Program-made: the position numbers and the translations under genes | The notes under the pieces: model-generated | What the model saw: the letters and a program-made list of their open reading frames with translations, nothing else | Told to the model about the DNA's origin: nothing | Database searches by the model: none | NCBI RefSeq assembly: GCF_000247695.1 | Contig: NW_004624730.1 | Span: 27,774,879 to 27,838,878 of the forward strand | Origin: Heterocephalus glaber | Lineage: Eukaryota; Chordata; Mammalia; Rodentia; Bathyergidae | DNA length: 64,000 nt | Direction: 5' to 3' | In this document: one piece after another, positions 1 through 10,925 of the stretch | How the letters are laid out: each line of letters starts with the position of its first letter | How positions within the stretch are numbered: position 1 is the first letter of the stretch

Positions 1-479
1 TTCATCTAAGCTATTGATTTTTTTTCTTCTTTATTTTATAATAATTTTGTTCATTTGTTATGTCTTTAGTGCTTCTACTAAAAATACTTTTTCTAGATTT
101 TTGCTGTCTTTTCATTTGTCATTCATACATTATACAGAATTTTGAGTTTTTATGTAGTGCTATTCCTGGCATCTGAGTTTCATGTTATTTTAGAAAATTT
201 CTCCAATAAAAAATTGAAAAAGTAATTACTGCTGTGTTTTCTTCTAGCACTTAAAACTCTGGTCCACATAGACTCCCCTCTCAAATGGCCACCTAATTAT
301 TTCAATACCATTTGTGAAATTTTCCCTTCTAATTTGAAATGCAGTATTTCCTAGACTACTTTTTTTTCTATCAATCTATAATAAATCCTTCTACAGTATC
401 ACCTTATTTTCACTGCTATATTTTTGTGATGTAGTTTAGTATGTGCTAATATAGGCCTCCTCTTCTCCTTTGTCTTTTT
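1..479. other. AT-rich intergenic DNA, nothing recognised
   Basis: T-rich sequence with no convincing ORF, SINE or tandem repeat. It may be a further decayed part of the L1 fragment that follows, but I cannot align it with confidence. Confidence 0.4.
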
Positions 480-1010
480 TCAAAACTTTCCTGAATACTC
501 TCTTTGTTGTTGTTGTTTTGCTTTTCTATCCATTTCCAAAAAGTTCTAAAAATATCTTTTTATTATTTTAATTGAGATTGCATTTGATTTATAAAATAAT
601 CCAGTGAGAAATGACAATTATATAATATTAAGATCCGTGTAAGGTTTCAGCATACATTTTACCATCTCATTCAATTTTTTCATGCCTCTCAGAAGAATTT
701 TAGACTTTTCTTGCTACAGAAACCCTATATTCCTTATTAAATTTATTTACTGGTAGCTTGTGGTTTTGTTACTGTTGCTGTTTAATTGTTACTGTGATTG
801 AGAAATCTTCACTATCATATTTTCTAACTACCTATTTTTTATCAGAAAAGCTGATTTTTGTATAATTTTTTGTGTGTAGTCACATTGCTGAAATTGCTCA
901 TTGTTTATAATAATTTTACATTAATTCCCTTAGGTTTTTCAACATATATAATTATATCTTGCATAACTATCATTTTGTCTTCTTTTATGTGAAAAAGCAC
1001 TTGCAGTTCA
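480..1010 (-). mobile_element. Decayed L1 fragment (ORF2 region), antisense
   Basis: The + strand reads like the reverse complement of mammalian L1 ORF2. Phrases such as attgagattgcatttgat and cattgctgaaattgctcattg, then ccttaggtttttcaacatat, come in the order expected for the reverse strand of the ORF2 C-terminal half. Many stops and indels, so old and inactive. Edges approximate. Confidence 0.5.
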
Positions 1011-1479
1011 GAGTATCTTATTGAATTTATGCAATTGATTTGCTGGAGCTGGCTCTGGCTCATATTGCATACAAGAGCTGATTGTTACGTCTTCAGAAAT
1101 TTTGCAATCTGGCTGACAGACCTTTAAGTTGGCCTGAAATTGATAAAAACTGGAACCATTCACACTATGGAAATCTTCAAAGACCACAAATCAATGCTCC
1201 TATTGGTACCCCCACCCTAACCCAACAGCCTTAACTTCTTGTTAACTATTTACCAGGACATCACAGGATTTACTACATCCTAGATAAAAACAAATAGAAC
1301 CTTGATTTTTAAAAGCTTCCAGAGGTAAATACAGATTACAATTAGAACTCAAACCAGTAACTAACAATCTTATTAAAAATTCTTCCCTACTTCTAGGAGC
1401 CTGAGAGAGATGTTATTGTCCAATAGTTAAAAATTCTGGCTTAAGACCTGAATTTGTATTTAAATTTAATAAATTGTAA

Positions 1480-2045
1480 CTATGTGGAAATGCAAACCAA
1501 AACCACACTGAGAGTTAGGGTCATAGCATATGCCTGTAATTCCAGCACTCTGGAGTCTGAGGCAGAAAGATCACGAATTCAATTCCAACGAAGGCAACTT
1601 AGCAACTTAATGAGACCCTGTCTCAAAAAAATTTTTCTTCCTAAATGGGTGGAGATTTACCTTAAGCTAAATCAATCCCTAGTTCCATGGAAAACAAAAA
1701 ACTAACAAATAAAAACATACCACACTGAGATACCATGTTATACTCATTAAGAAGGCTAACATAGAAATGGAAGCCCTCATATACTACTGATAGGTTATAA
1801 CATAATACTACCACATTGGAAAATAGTTCAGCTGTTCCTCAAAATGTTAAACATGGAGTAAACAGATGATCTAGCAATTTTTCCTCTAGAAATACCCAAG
1901 AATTTTGAAAATATGTGTCTACACAAAAAATAAATGTTCTTAGCATTATTTACAATAACCAAAAAAGTAGAAATAACCCTAATGTCCATCAGTTGATAAA
2001 GTGGTATATCAATTCAATGAAATATTATTTGTTCATAAAAATATG
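1480..2045 (+). mobile_element. L1 3'-end fragment, split by a SINE
   Basis: Sense-strand L1 sequence from the ORF2/3' UTR junction: gaaatgcaaaccaaaaccacac at the left edge, ccacactgagataccatg after the SINE, then the segments matching 'ctaatgtccatcagttgataa' and 'caatgaaatattatttgttc'. Interrupted at 1514-1718 by a dimeric SINE. No open frame remains. Confidence 0.65.
1514..1718 (+). mobile_element. Dimeric B1-ID type SINE with 12-bp target duplication
   Basis: The left half is B1-like (gcctgtaattccagcactctgg, then gagaccctgtctcaaaaa). The right half looks like a shortened ID (gggtggagattta, then caatccctagttcc) with an A-rich tail. It is flanked by a perfect 12-bp direct repeat accacactgaga at 1502-1513 and 1719-1730, which shows that the whole 205 bp inserted as one unit into the L1. 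Confidence 0.6.
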
Positions 2046-2210
2046 GATGCTGAAAAATATCAGTGAATAAAATAATAGAGATATTCTGTATATCTGATAA
2101 AGGACTTGTATCTAGAATACATAAACACTCCTAAAACTCAAAGATAATAATCCAATTAAAACACAGACAAAGGATATATAAGTAGGCAGTTCTTCCAAGA
2201 AGATATATGG

Positions 2211-2301
2211 GGGCTAGGGATTTAGCTCAATGATTCTGCTGACTGACTCACAAGCTCAAGGACCCAAGTTCGAATCCCGGTACCAAACAAACAAACAAAA
2301 A
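2211..2301 (+). mobile_element. ID SINE
   Basis: tRNA-like ID: ggggctagggatttagctca head, agttcgaatcccggtacc end and an (AAAC)n tail. Short direct repeat agatatatg on both sides. Confidence 0.9.
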
Positions 2302-2350
2302 ATCCAGCCAAGCAGATATATGAATGGCCAGTAAGCATATGAAAACATTT

Positions 2351-2431
2351 TTCTTTTCAGTACCAGGGATCAAACTCAGGACCTCCTGCTTGCGAGACAG
2401 GTGCAGTGCCACTGAGCTAAATCCCCAGCCC
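2351..2431 (-). mobile_element. ID SINE, antisense
   Basis: Reverse-complement ID: agtaccagggatcaaactcag to gagctaaatccccagccc. A target duplication of 12 bp with one mismatch flanks it: atgaaaacattt (2339-2350) and atgaaaacgttt (2432-2443). Confidence 0.9.
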
Positions 2432-2729
2432 ATGAAAACGTTTAATATCATTAGCTATTAGAAAAACACCAGTCAAAATCACAATGAGGAAATGCTTCTC
2501 ATCCACTGGGATGGCCATAATGAAAATGGATAAACTGTGGTTTATCTATACAGTTGAATATTATTTGGCAAAAAGATCAAAAGAAATGAAATGCTGATGT
2601 ATGATGCAACATGAATGAATTCTAAAAACATTACACTGACAATCCAGACCAAAAGGTCACATATTATATAATTTAATTTATATGAAATGTCTAGAATACT
2701 TAAATCCTATCAGAAAATATCTTGGTGAA

Positions 2730-2821
2730 GGGCCAGGGATTTAGCTCAGTAGTTCCACCGCGGGCCTCGCAAGCAGAAGGACCCAAGTTCAATCCCCAGT
2801 ACCAAAAAAAAAAAAAAAAAA
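2730..2821 (+). mobile_element. ID SINE
   Basis: gggccagggatttagctcag head, gttcaatccccagtacc end and a tail of about 18 A. Flanked by atcttggtga and atcttagtga, a diverged target duplication. Confidence 0.9.
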
Positions 2822-2985
2822 TCTTAGTGATTACTAGGGCCAGGGGAAGGAAGAATAAGAGCTAACATGTGCAGGGTTTCTTGGCGGGGGGGGGTCAAAA
2901 TATTCTAAAATTACATTATGATAATTCACAACTCTGAATATACTAAAACCCACTGCATTTTATACTTGAAAAGGGTGGATTTTGC

Positions 2986-3147
2986 TAGGGCTGGTGCCAC
3001 ACACCTATTATCCCAACACTTGGAAAGCTGAGGCAGGAGGATCACTTTGATCACTTTGAGTTCAAAGCCAGTCTGGGCCATATAATGAGTTCAAGACTAG
3101 CCTGAACTACAAAGGGAGACTCTGTCTCAAACAAAACAAATAAATAA
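2986..3147 (+). mobile_element. B1 SINE
   Basis: 7SL-derived: cacctattatcccaacactt, gaggcaggaggatcac, then the duplicated gagttcaa...cctgaactaca unit and gagactctgtctcaaac with an (AAAT)-type tail. It lies in the L1 3' UTR, whose sequence resumes right after it. Confidence 0.85.
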
Positions 3148-3234
3148 AAGGCGAATTTTATGGTATGTGAATTATATACTGATAAAAGTGTTTTATATAT
3201 GAGCTGTGATTGCAAAAAAAATGGTTAACGTATA

Positions 3235-3480
3235 AATAAAAACTTAGTACAGTAAAAGATACATGGCCATTAATTCCCCTCAAAACATACCCCACGTCTT
3301 TGAATACACTTATCCAATCACTCTTGCCACTTTCTGAAGCAGTTCTAAAAGTCCTCTTTCATGAGTGTCTTTAGTTGCCCTGTCATTGCTGCCTCAATAT
3401 TCTGAGTTGATTCAAAACATTTCCCTTTCATGATCATTTTGACTTTGGGGAAGAGTCAGAAGTTGCAGAGTGACAGATTG
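3235..3480 (-). pseudogene. Mariner-like transposase C-terminus, dead, minus strand
   Basis: Read on the minus strand, 3452 down to 3272 gives a recognisable but stop-broken transposase tail: FPKVK, then AAMTGQLKTLMKEDF, a stop, NCFRKWQE, a stop, LDKCIQRRGVCFEGN. The pattern of a Phe-Pro-Lys block, an EDF..CF..W block and a C-terminal C..GG-like FEG is typical of mariner-family transposases with a catalytic domain further N-terminal. The catalytic part is not visible. Two in-frame stops make it a pseudogene. Confidence 0.6.
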
Positions 3481-3548
3481 GATGAATAAGGAGGATAAAG
3501 ACACATCATGACTTTTTTTTTAACAACTATAATGCAGAACCTCAAAGG

Positions 3549-3659
3549 TTTTTTTTTTGTTTGGTTTTTTGTTTTTATTTTTTTGATACAAGAGATTGAA
3601 CTTGGGACCTTGCATTTGCGGGCCAGGCAGTGGAACCATTGAGCTAAATCCACGGCCCA
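3549..3659 (-). mobile_element. ID SINE, antisense
   Basis: A long T-rich tail, then gatacaagagattgaacttg and gagctaaatccacggccc. It lies between the two oppositely oriented mariner-like remnants. Confidence 0.85.
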
Positions 3660-3734
3660 CATTATGATGTTTTTAACAAGCCTGCTCTCTGTTGGATGGT
3701 ACTTGGCGGCAGCATTCACTGTATTTTTTTAATC

Positions 3735-3995
3735 ACACCTCATAAAGACACTCATGAGAGAGGACTTCCTGAACTAAGTGTGTTTGAATCATGGGGGAGT
3801 ATTTTGAGAGAGATTAATGGTAATATGTCTTTTATTGTAATAAATCAAAAATTTTTTCATTCACTATATATTTACTGTATATTTTTATCACCATGGTTTT
3901 TTTTTTTTTTTGCAGGATGTCAAGGCACCCATAACAATGCAATTAAGACATTTGCAAAAGAGGACTTCCAGAACTGCATCAGAAAGTGACAAGAA
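3735..3995 (+). pseudogene. Mariner-like transposase C-terminal remnants, plus strand (two pieces)
   Basis: 3741-3830 carries the same region as the minus-strand remnant at 3272-3400 but in the opposite orientation: aaagacactcatgagagagg here, and the reverse complement of that other copy gives aaagacactcatgaaagagg. It lacks the stretch for the NCFRKWQE block. At 3935-3990 the block returns as AIKTFAKEDFQNCIRK followed by a stop. These are either one damaged copy or two. Confidence 0.5.
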
Positions 3996-4024
3996 CAATA
4001 TAAAATACACATATATATGTGCTG

Positions 4025-4205
4025 TGTGGGCTTAGATAGGTTATTTATTCTCTCTGAGTCTCAACTTCATACATCTATAGGGCCTTGTGATGATTTATCT
4101 ACATAATTAGGTTTAGTAAATATTGATATATGATCACTACTTCAGGTGATATATAAATCACTTAACACGATGCCTAGCATAGAGCATAACCCTGATTATA
4201 ATAGC
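4025..4205 (+). repeat. MIR-like SINE remnant
   Basis: Follows the order of a MIR: tctctgagtctcaacttcat, then a degenerate middle, then gcctagcatagagcat near the 3' end. Highly diverged; assignment from pattern only. Confidence 0.4.
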
Positions 4206-4469
4206 CTTTACCTTAAAGGCTGTATGTTATAGCAAACCTCTTTTTTAGTGTCTTTTTTCTGTCTTCTTTCAGTGTACTAGACAGTCTTTTCCATATAATT
4301 TATTGATCTTATATTTGAAAATCATAATTATTTAGCCCTCTCTCAGTTCACCTCTCTTCATAACAAATAAAATCAGATTTAAAGTACTTACCTGAGTGGT
4401 AATTTTACATTTATCTGCTTGACCTGATTAGACACATCTTGTATTGAACCATTCCAAGAATGCAGGGCT

Positions 4470-4565
4470 TATTATGCCTCTTTCTGTTCAACCCTGAATT
4501 ACCAGTGCTAGTCCAGGGCAAGACACACAATTAGAGCTCAATAAATTGTTGATGAATGAAGGAAG
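4470..4565 (+). repeat. L2 3'-end-like remnant
   Basis: agagctcaataaattgttgatg followed by gaatgaaggaagg resembles the conserved L2 3' terminus (gctcaataaatatttgttgaatgaa-type ending). Confidence 0.45.
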
Positions 4566-5435
4566 GAATGGCTATGTATTATATCTGGTCAGTGAGTGGC
4601 CTTCCTGTAAAAGGTGATTCTCAGTGAGGGAGGGGGTGTGGAGAGAGGCAGGTTGTCATACAGGATACAGGCTGTCATCTATGAATCACCTGGGTGACTC
4701 TATAAGGTTCCCTGACACCTTCTCCCCAGGGCATACCATACCAGAATTTACAGGGTGCTATTTTGGGGACATGAAGGCTCACTTCACCTAAAATATATTT
4801 CAAACAACTAGTCACTGATGACAGAAGTTTCTTTAGGACACAGAACCTGTCATTCATAGTCAGAGATCAAAGTGAAGGTACAAATGCATTTCTTCAGCTA
4901 GTGTGATATGATAGAAACACTACTGATTCGACCAGGAATCAACAAAGCTGGACTTTAGACTTGCCTTGACTTTGGACATAAGTATATGACAGGAAGGGAA
5001 GTGGGGTAAGTACACAAGCTGCTGAGTGTCCAGAGGTGTAGAGAAACAGAGTAGGGGCAGGCACAGAGACGACAAGGTGTTTAGAAGCGGTACCTTCTTT
5101 GTAATTGTGCCTAACCCTACCCTCTCTTAAACCCATCTGCTTTCTACTCTCAATGTGAAAACCTTGAAAATCACACTGCCCAGGCTAGGGTCTTCCTTGG
5201 CAATCAGGGTATCTGATCACTGGCCCACCAAGTGACATTTCCATACATAAGCTGGAAGAGTTTATTGTCCCCTGGGTTCTACCTTCATTCTTATTATTCA
5301 GTATGTGTTAGTTGTTTTTCAACAGAGTGCTAATTGCTAGCTGGTGTTCACCTTTTGATCTAGTCTGATTCTCAAAATCCTATGCTGTATTTATATTCTG
5401 TTTTTAACCATTTAAACCGTAAAATATAACACACA
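4566..5435. other. Intergenic, nothing recognised
   Basis: Mixed-composition unique sequence. The short ORFs on the minus strand (about 60 codons) have no recognisable domain and no coding signature. Confidence 0.5.
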
Positions 5436-6190
5436 TAGCACATAAAATATAAATATGCTGTTTAATGAACTGTGATCAAGTCAATATCTGGGTAACTTAT
5501 TTAAAGATCACACAGATATATAAGTTACATTACATTTTACATATATATATACATCATATACACAAAAAAAGTTACATTTTTTGTATGTAAAGTAAACCTC
5601 AACAGAAATTATTTTTTAAAAGGAAAGAAATGATATATTTTTAAAACTTCAGAAAGCCCCACCTATAGCCCCTTTTCTTTTCTTTCTTTTTTTGGGGGGG
5701 GGGTACCAGGAATTGAACTTAGGTCCTTGCGTTTGTGAGCCAGGCAGCAGAACTACTGAGCTAAATCCCCAGCCCTGGCCCCTCTTCAATCCCAACCTCT
5801 GCATTCCTCCCTCAAAAAAAAAATCATCATCTTGCCTTTTATAGTATTCACTTTTCTTGCTTTTCTTTACAGATTTATCACCCAAGTAATCTTCCCTAAA
5901 AACAATAATTTAATTTTGCCCTCTTTCAAACTTTACAGAAATATATTTGTGTAATATATATTCCTTTGTGCTAGACTTCTTCCATCCAATATTGTTTTTC
6001 AGATTCACCCACATTACTGCTTATAGCTATAATTTACAGATCTTCTTTTTTATATATTCTCTATCAGATGGACATTCTGCAATATATTTATACATTTTAC
6101 TGTAGGTGGGTACTAGGATTATAGTATACACCCCGTAATACTGCTATGAACATTCATGTACATGTGTTCAGATTTACCTGGACACGTATT
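5436..6190 (-). repeat. Old L1M-like 3' region or related repeat, antisense, split by an ID
   Basis: The order accgtaaaatataacacaca, tcacccacattactgcttat, tcagatggacattctgcaat and tgctatgaacattcatgtac matches a widespread ancient mammalian repeat usually seen as reverse-strand L1M-type 3' sequence. I am sure it is repetitive, less sure of the family name. Confidence 0.4.
5688..5776 (-). mobile_element. ID SINE, antisense
   Basis: ggggggggtaccaggaattgaac to gagctaaatccccagccc. A homopolymer run of about ten G replaces the expected end of the tail junction. Confidence 0.9.
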
Positions 6191-6289
6191 TCTGGTTTTG
6201 CCATGTTTTGGGGGGGATTTTAGTGCCCTTCTAGGATTATCCTCCCTCTTTAACTTTTTTTCTGATTATTTTCCTACCTATCAGCATGT

Positions 6290-6800
6290 GTGTGTTATCT
6301 ATTTCTGCACCACAAGTCATACCAAAACTTATTGGTTTAAAACAATAAACATTTATTATCTCACACACCCATTTTGTGTAGGTCAGGAATCTGGGAGTGC
6401 CTTAGCTGAGTGGTTCTGGCTCATAGTCTCTCATGAGGTTGAGTCAATATGTCTGTAGTCAGCTGAAGGCTTACCTGGGACCAGAAGATTCAGTTTTAAG
6501 GCAGCTCATGCTACAAGTTAACATGCCTACAAGTTAATGCTGATGTTGGCAGAATGCTTCCATTCCTGTCCACATGGACATTGCCAGTGAGCTGCCCTAA
6601 ATATTTTCATGACATGGTAGCTGACCTCCCCTAAAGTGAGCCACCCGAGATAGAAGGCAAGTAGTAAATGACAATACCTCTCATGATCTAGTCTGGAAAT
6701 CACTTCTGCCATATTGTATTCATTACTAACAAGGCACCAAGTACAGAGAACAGAATTAGACTCCATATTTTGAAGGGTGGAGTATCAAAAAGTTGGGGAA
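6290..6800 (+). repeat. Ancient interspersed repeat, copy 1 of an unassigned family
   Basis: Order: accaaaacttattggtttaaa, tttattatctcacacac, gtgccttagctgagtggttc, gggaccagaagattcag, gacatggtagctgacc. It is the better preserved of two copies of the same family; the second starts at 8220. I recognise the family as common in mammals but cannot name it safely. Confidence 0.45.
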
Positions 6801-7104
6801 TATGTTTTAAATCTACTGGAAATTATAATACAAAATCTTCTGATTTCTACCATTTGGAAAGTACCAACGTAATCATTATTTTAGGCATTAAATTAAGAAT
6901 TTCAATTCAATAATTTAAAAATTACTGGGAGAACAGTTGATATGACACAAAAAACATGAATATCCTGAAAGTATCTTCTCAGGAGATTCTCATTTAGGTG
7001 GAAACAGTTGGAAAAAATAACTGTGACCAAGTTATCAAAATTAACATCACCAATAATGAGACAGGTCAGTACCACATGACTTCCAATATAATACACTGAG
7101 AACA

Positions 7105-7585
7105 CAAAACATTATTTCTATGGTATTCTTGCCAAAAGTACATAACTGAAACTTAACCATGAGGAAACATCAGATAAGCTAAACCTAAGTTAATGAACAT
7201 TATATAAAGTGACTGAATAGGACACTTTAATAACATCACACTCATGGAAAACAAAGAAGAGTTGTCCCAAATTAAAGGAGACAAGGAGACATTACAACTA
7301 AAGGTAAAAGGTGACCCTGGACCAGAAAAATTACACCAATCAAATGAATGGTGATGAAATTTGAATAAAGTCAGTGAATGAATTACAAACGTATAAATGT
7401 TAATGTTCTGATTTTAAAAATTATACTGTGAAAAAAAATTTTTAAATAAAAATTTTACTATGGTTATATGAAGTATTAGTGTGTGAGGAAGCTGGGTGAG
7501 GATTATATAGAAATTCTTTATCCTGTTTTTGTAACTTTTTGATACACCTAAAATTATTTCAAATTTAAAACTATTAAACTTAAAA
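7105..7585 (+). repeat. L1M-type 3' UTR remnant
   Basis: ctttaataacatcacactcatgg, gagacattacaactaaagg, gaccctggaccagaaaa, gtgaggaagctgggtgag and cctaaaattatttcaaa occur in the order of an old L1M 3' UTR on the + strand. No ORF. Confidence 0.55.
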
Positions 7586-8219
7586 ACTACTAGATGAGTG
7601 ATATGATTACATCAAAAATTCACTAGTCTTTAATTTGAGAAGCTATTGGGATGAACTATAATCATTTTCTATATGGACTTCATCCTTCCCTGTTTCTAGT
7701 CCCTTCAGACCTTTCTAGTAAACCTACAACAGCTATCTACCTATAATGTATAAGTGATGTTTCCAATCTCCTTCTTAAAATCTGTCAGTGACTTCTTATG
7801 TCTTAGGATAAACCTATTTTCCCTAGCAGGGAATCCTCACACAAATTGGTCAAAGATATATAGAACTGAACACATTCCCTGAGACAGACATTGGTCTCCA
7901 TATATGCTCTTCTTTCTTTTTTTTGCTAGGAAAATAACTGATTTTTCTTAGAGACTGATCTCTAAACATCTGTTTGTGAAGTTTTGGGGTTTTTTAGACC
8001 CCTTTTCTCTCCAAATACAGTTAATTGTTATATCTCCTGCCACCTGTAGTGCTTGGTAGTTATTTCCTACATAGCACTTGTACTATATTGTAAGTAGATG
8101 CTTATATACCTAGGTTTGGAGCATTCTTGTTATTGTTGCAGTTTATTTATTTTTTTCTCCTGAGTAGTGTTAGCTTCTAGAGGACAAAGTCTAAGAATGA
8201 TAGGTCTATAGTTATTTAT
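7586..8219. other. Intergenic, nothing firm recognised
   Basis: Unique-looking sequence. The stretch near 7700-7830 has a CT-rich L2-like feel but no clear anchor. Confidence 0.4.
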
Positions 8220-8700
8220 TTCTCTATAAGAAAACATTCCCAAGTATTAGCAGCTTAAACCAACTTTTATTATGTCATACTGTTTTTGTCCATCCAAAAT
8301 CTAATAGCAGCTTAGATTGGTGGGTTCTAGCTTGGAGTCCTTCACAGGGATCAAGAGGAAGTCTTGGCCAGGAATGCAGTCATTCAAAGACTTGACTTTG
8401 TCTGTTGAATCTGCTTCTAAGATGGCTTATTCACTTAACCTTTAATCCAAAATCTCAGTTCCTCCTGAGCTGCTCACAAGAAGGCTCAGTTCTTCACCAC
8501 ATGAGCCTCTCTATAGAGACATGGTAGCTGTGTTCTGAGATCACAAGCCACAATTTCCTTTATAATCTATCTCTGAAGTGACATACCATTGCTTTTACCA
8601 TATTCTACTGCTATCACACTATACAGTATATGCATACCAGAAGGCAAGAATCACTGGGCCCATCCTTGAACTGGACTACCATAATTAGACTCCTCCAACG
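8220..8700 (+). repeat. Ancient interspersed repeat, copy 2 of the same unassigned family
   Basis: Same order of landmarks as 6290-6800 with different decay: tattagcagcttaaaccaac, cttgactttgtctgttgaatc, cttctaagatggcttattcac, gagcctctctatagagacatgg. Divergence is high. Confidence 0.45.
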
Positions 8701-10284
8701 TCTGAAAAAATGAAGTGATCTCCTGACCACATCTTAAAACACTTGTTGATCAAAGAACCAAAATGATCTCAATTATCTCAAAGCAGTCTTGGCTATAAAA
8801 ATGCCATTCCCAGACATGGGTTAGGGTCACATACAACCCTTAAGAGAGATTCTCATGCATTATTCACTCACATTCTGAATAGAAGAAACTTGTCATTTTC
8901 CAGGAATATAAACTCTGAATAGTGAAGATGGCGAGGCTGACTTGAGATCACTGGGAAAGTCAGAAGACGCAGGAGTAGATTCCTTGAGCTACCATCTTCT
9001 GGGTGGCCTTGAATTGTTTACAATTCTAAGTCTTCTTCTACCTTTATTAAAAGAAGATTCATGGGTCTAGGAGATGGCAGCTCTGTATCAATATGTTAAG
9101 ATTTTCCATTTTCTAACTTTGGAATGAATCACACTTTCTCACCACCTCCTATTCTCTGGTGTAAAAGCAAAACAAATCACTGATCAAATGTTCAGATTTT
9201 TATAGAAGATTCTCATATTACTTAATAGCTGTGTACCCCAGCAGAGGATCCATGGCCACATCTTTTGGTCTTGTCTCTTTTTCTAATGCTACTTCTCAAT
9301 GTGGAGTATTCTTTCCCTAAATTCTAATGTCAACCATTGTAATTCTACCAATTTGTCTTGTTCTGGCAATGTCTCTCCTCCTTCGAGAAGATTCCCTGAT
9401 CATTTCCAAGGTACTTTCTTCTTTATTGGAACAAACCTGTCTCATATTTTTTTCATTTTTAGGGAATTTACATTTTAAAAAGTATTTAGATATATGTAAG
9501 ACATGTAACACATATTTTTTTATTGTTTACATCTCCCAGACAAATATTTCTTTAATGGAATAAGAGTTTAATTTCACCACAGGGGCTCTTTGTTCTTGAA
9601 AACTCTGGGGTAAATACTTATTGCAATATTCAAATTATTTCTCAATCGTTTTTAGCTTGCTTGTTTTTGGCTTTTTATTGTGATTTCAGAGTTTAAATTA
9701 TTATATATTTGAGGGTGACATACCCATAATGTGACATTAATAGGTTTTATACAGGTGCACTATGGGTATGTGTCCCCTTTAATAAAGTTAAATGCACTAA
9801 GCACATGCATTTCTAAAGCTCACTGAATGTGTGTCATGCTTATGGGTGGCCACACTCCAGAGAACTGAATATGTGCTACAGAAGGAGAGGAGAACTGGGG
9901 GTGGGGAGAAAACCCGTGCAAGGCAAGAGAGCTGAGCGTTCCCATGCCCTGTACTAGAGGAAGGAGAGAAGGGGAGCACTGCTTTGGAAATACTAAGCAA
10001 AGAGAAAGGGAATGAAAGGGAGAGGGGTGGGGCTGACCACACGACATTAACCAGAACTAACAGATGGAAAGGATGCACATTTCCCTAGATGATTGCTGAC
10101 TTCCAGGACTCTTTGGCCTCTCTACCCAGCTCCACCCTTGAGCCATGCTCAGATCAAGTATCATTTGCACTCTGGACTCCCAAGAAGGCAGCTTCTCACC
10201 TAACTTACCTCTCTCACCTGCATGGGAGCTATAGCTTGGGTTGTGGGGGAAGTAGTGTGGCATGGGGGAGTCCAACAGACATGG
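8701..10284. other. Intergenic, no gene seen
   Basis: No confident repeat except weak L2-like pieces near 9300-9430. Several overlapping ORFs of 64-93 codons at 9317-10295 conflict in frame and strand and show no domain. Confidence 0.45.
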
Positions 10285-10420
10285 CAGAAATTTGACTCTG
10301 CCACTTAGGATTTATCAAATTACCTACTCCTTTGGCATGATCTGGAGCAAATAATACCCATAATTAGGACTGTTATGAGGAATGTACATTAGTTGGTACT
10401 CACTAAGTAGCAGCTATTGC
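10285..10420 (+). repeat. MIR SINE remnant (first of three in a row)
   Basis: ctctgccacttaggatttatc, then ttaggactgttatgaggaatg, then ggtactcactaagtagcagc: the MIR middle and 3' part. Confidence 0.5.
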
Positions 10421-10423
10421 AAA

Positions 10424-10660
10424 ACAGTGTAGCATGATGGCTAAAAGCATGGAGTCTAGGTCTAGACAGAGCTTCCAATATGCTCCATTACCTACTTTCT
10501 GGATGACTGATTTTCTCTGTCTCACTTTTCTAACCTATCAAATAGGTTTAATACAGTAATAGTACAGTTTCTATCTCACAAAGTTGCTGAAGTGATGTGA
10601 TGGCTGTAATTCAGAGCATAAAAAGCACTCAGTAGATGAAAATAGCAGCAGCAAAGGTAG
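10424..10660 (+). repeat. MIR SINE remnant (second)
   Basis: agtgtagcatgatggctaaaag start, tgcataaaaagcactcag-type end, with the typical tttctaacctatcaaatagg middle. Near full length. Confidence 0.65.
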
Positions 10661-10699
10661 TAATTATTGTTGTGGTTATTATTATCATCATGAAAGTTG

Positions 10700-10925
10700 C
10701 CATGAGAGGCATTAGTTAAGATTAGTGCTCTGGTGCTGAACTACCTGGGTTCAGATCCTGGATTCACTCTTTACCAAGTGTGTAATCCCAGAGTCTCCAT
10801 TTTCTCCTCTGTAACTTGGAAATAATAATGGTATCTACTTTCTATGATTAAATGAACTAATATACGCAAATTACTTAGACAAATGCTGGTACATAGTAAA
10901 TCATACATGTAGTCATTATATAAAT
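10700..10925 (+). repeat. MIR SINE remnant (third)
   Basis: ctacctgggttcagatcctgg, attttctcctctgtaacttgg, gattaaatgaactaatatacg and gctggtacatagtaaatcat in MIR order, almost directly after the second copy. Confidence 0.65.

Larger units (their letters stand above)
2046..3190 (+). mobile_element. L1 3' end (ORF2 tail and 3' UTR), colonised by four SINEs
   Basis: A second L1 copy begins at gataaaggacttgtatctag (ORF2 tail) and runs through the ggccagtaagcatatgaaaac and ctgggatggccataatgaaaa segments. It ends with the 3' UTR words aactctgaatatactaaaacc and attttatggtatgtgaatta. SINEs at 2211, 2351, 2730 and 2986 interrupt it, yet its order is intact across every insertion. Confidence 0.7.
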
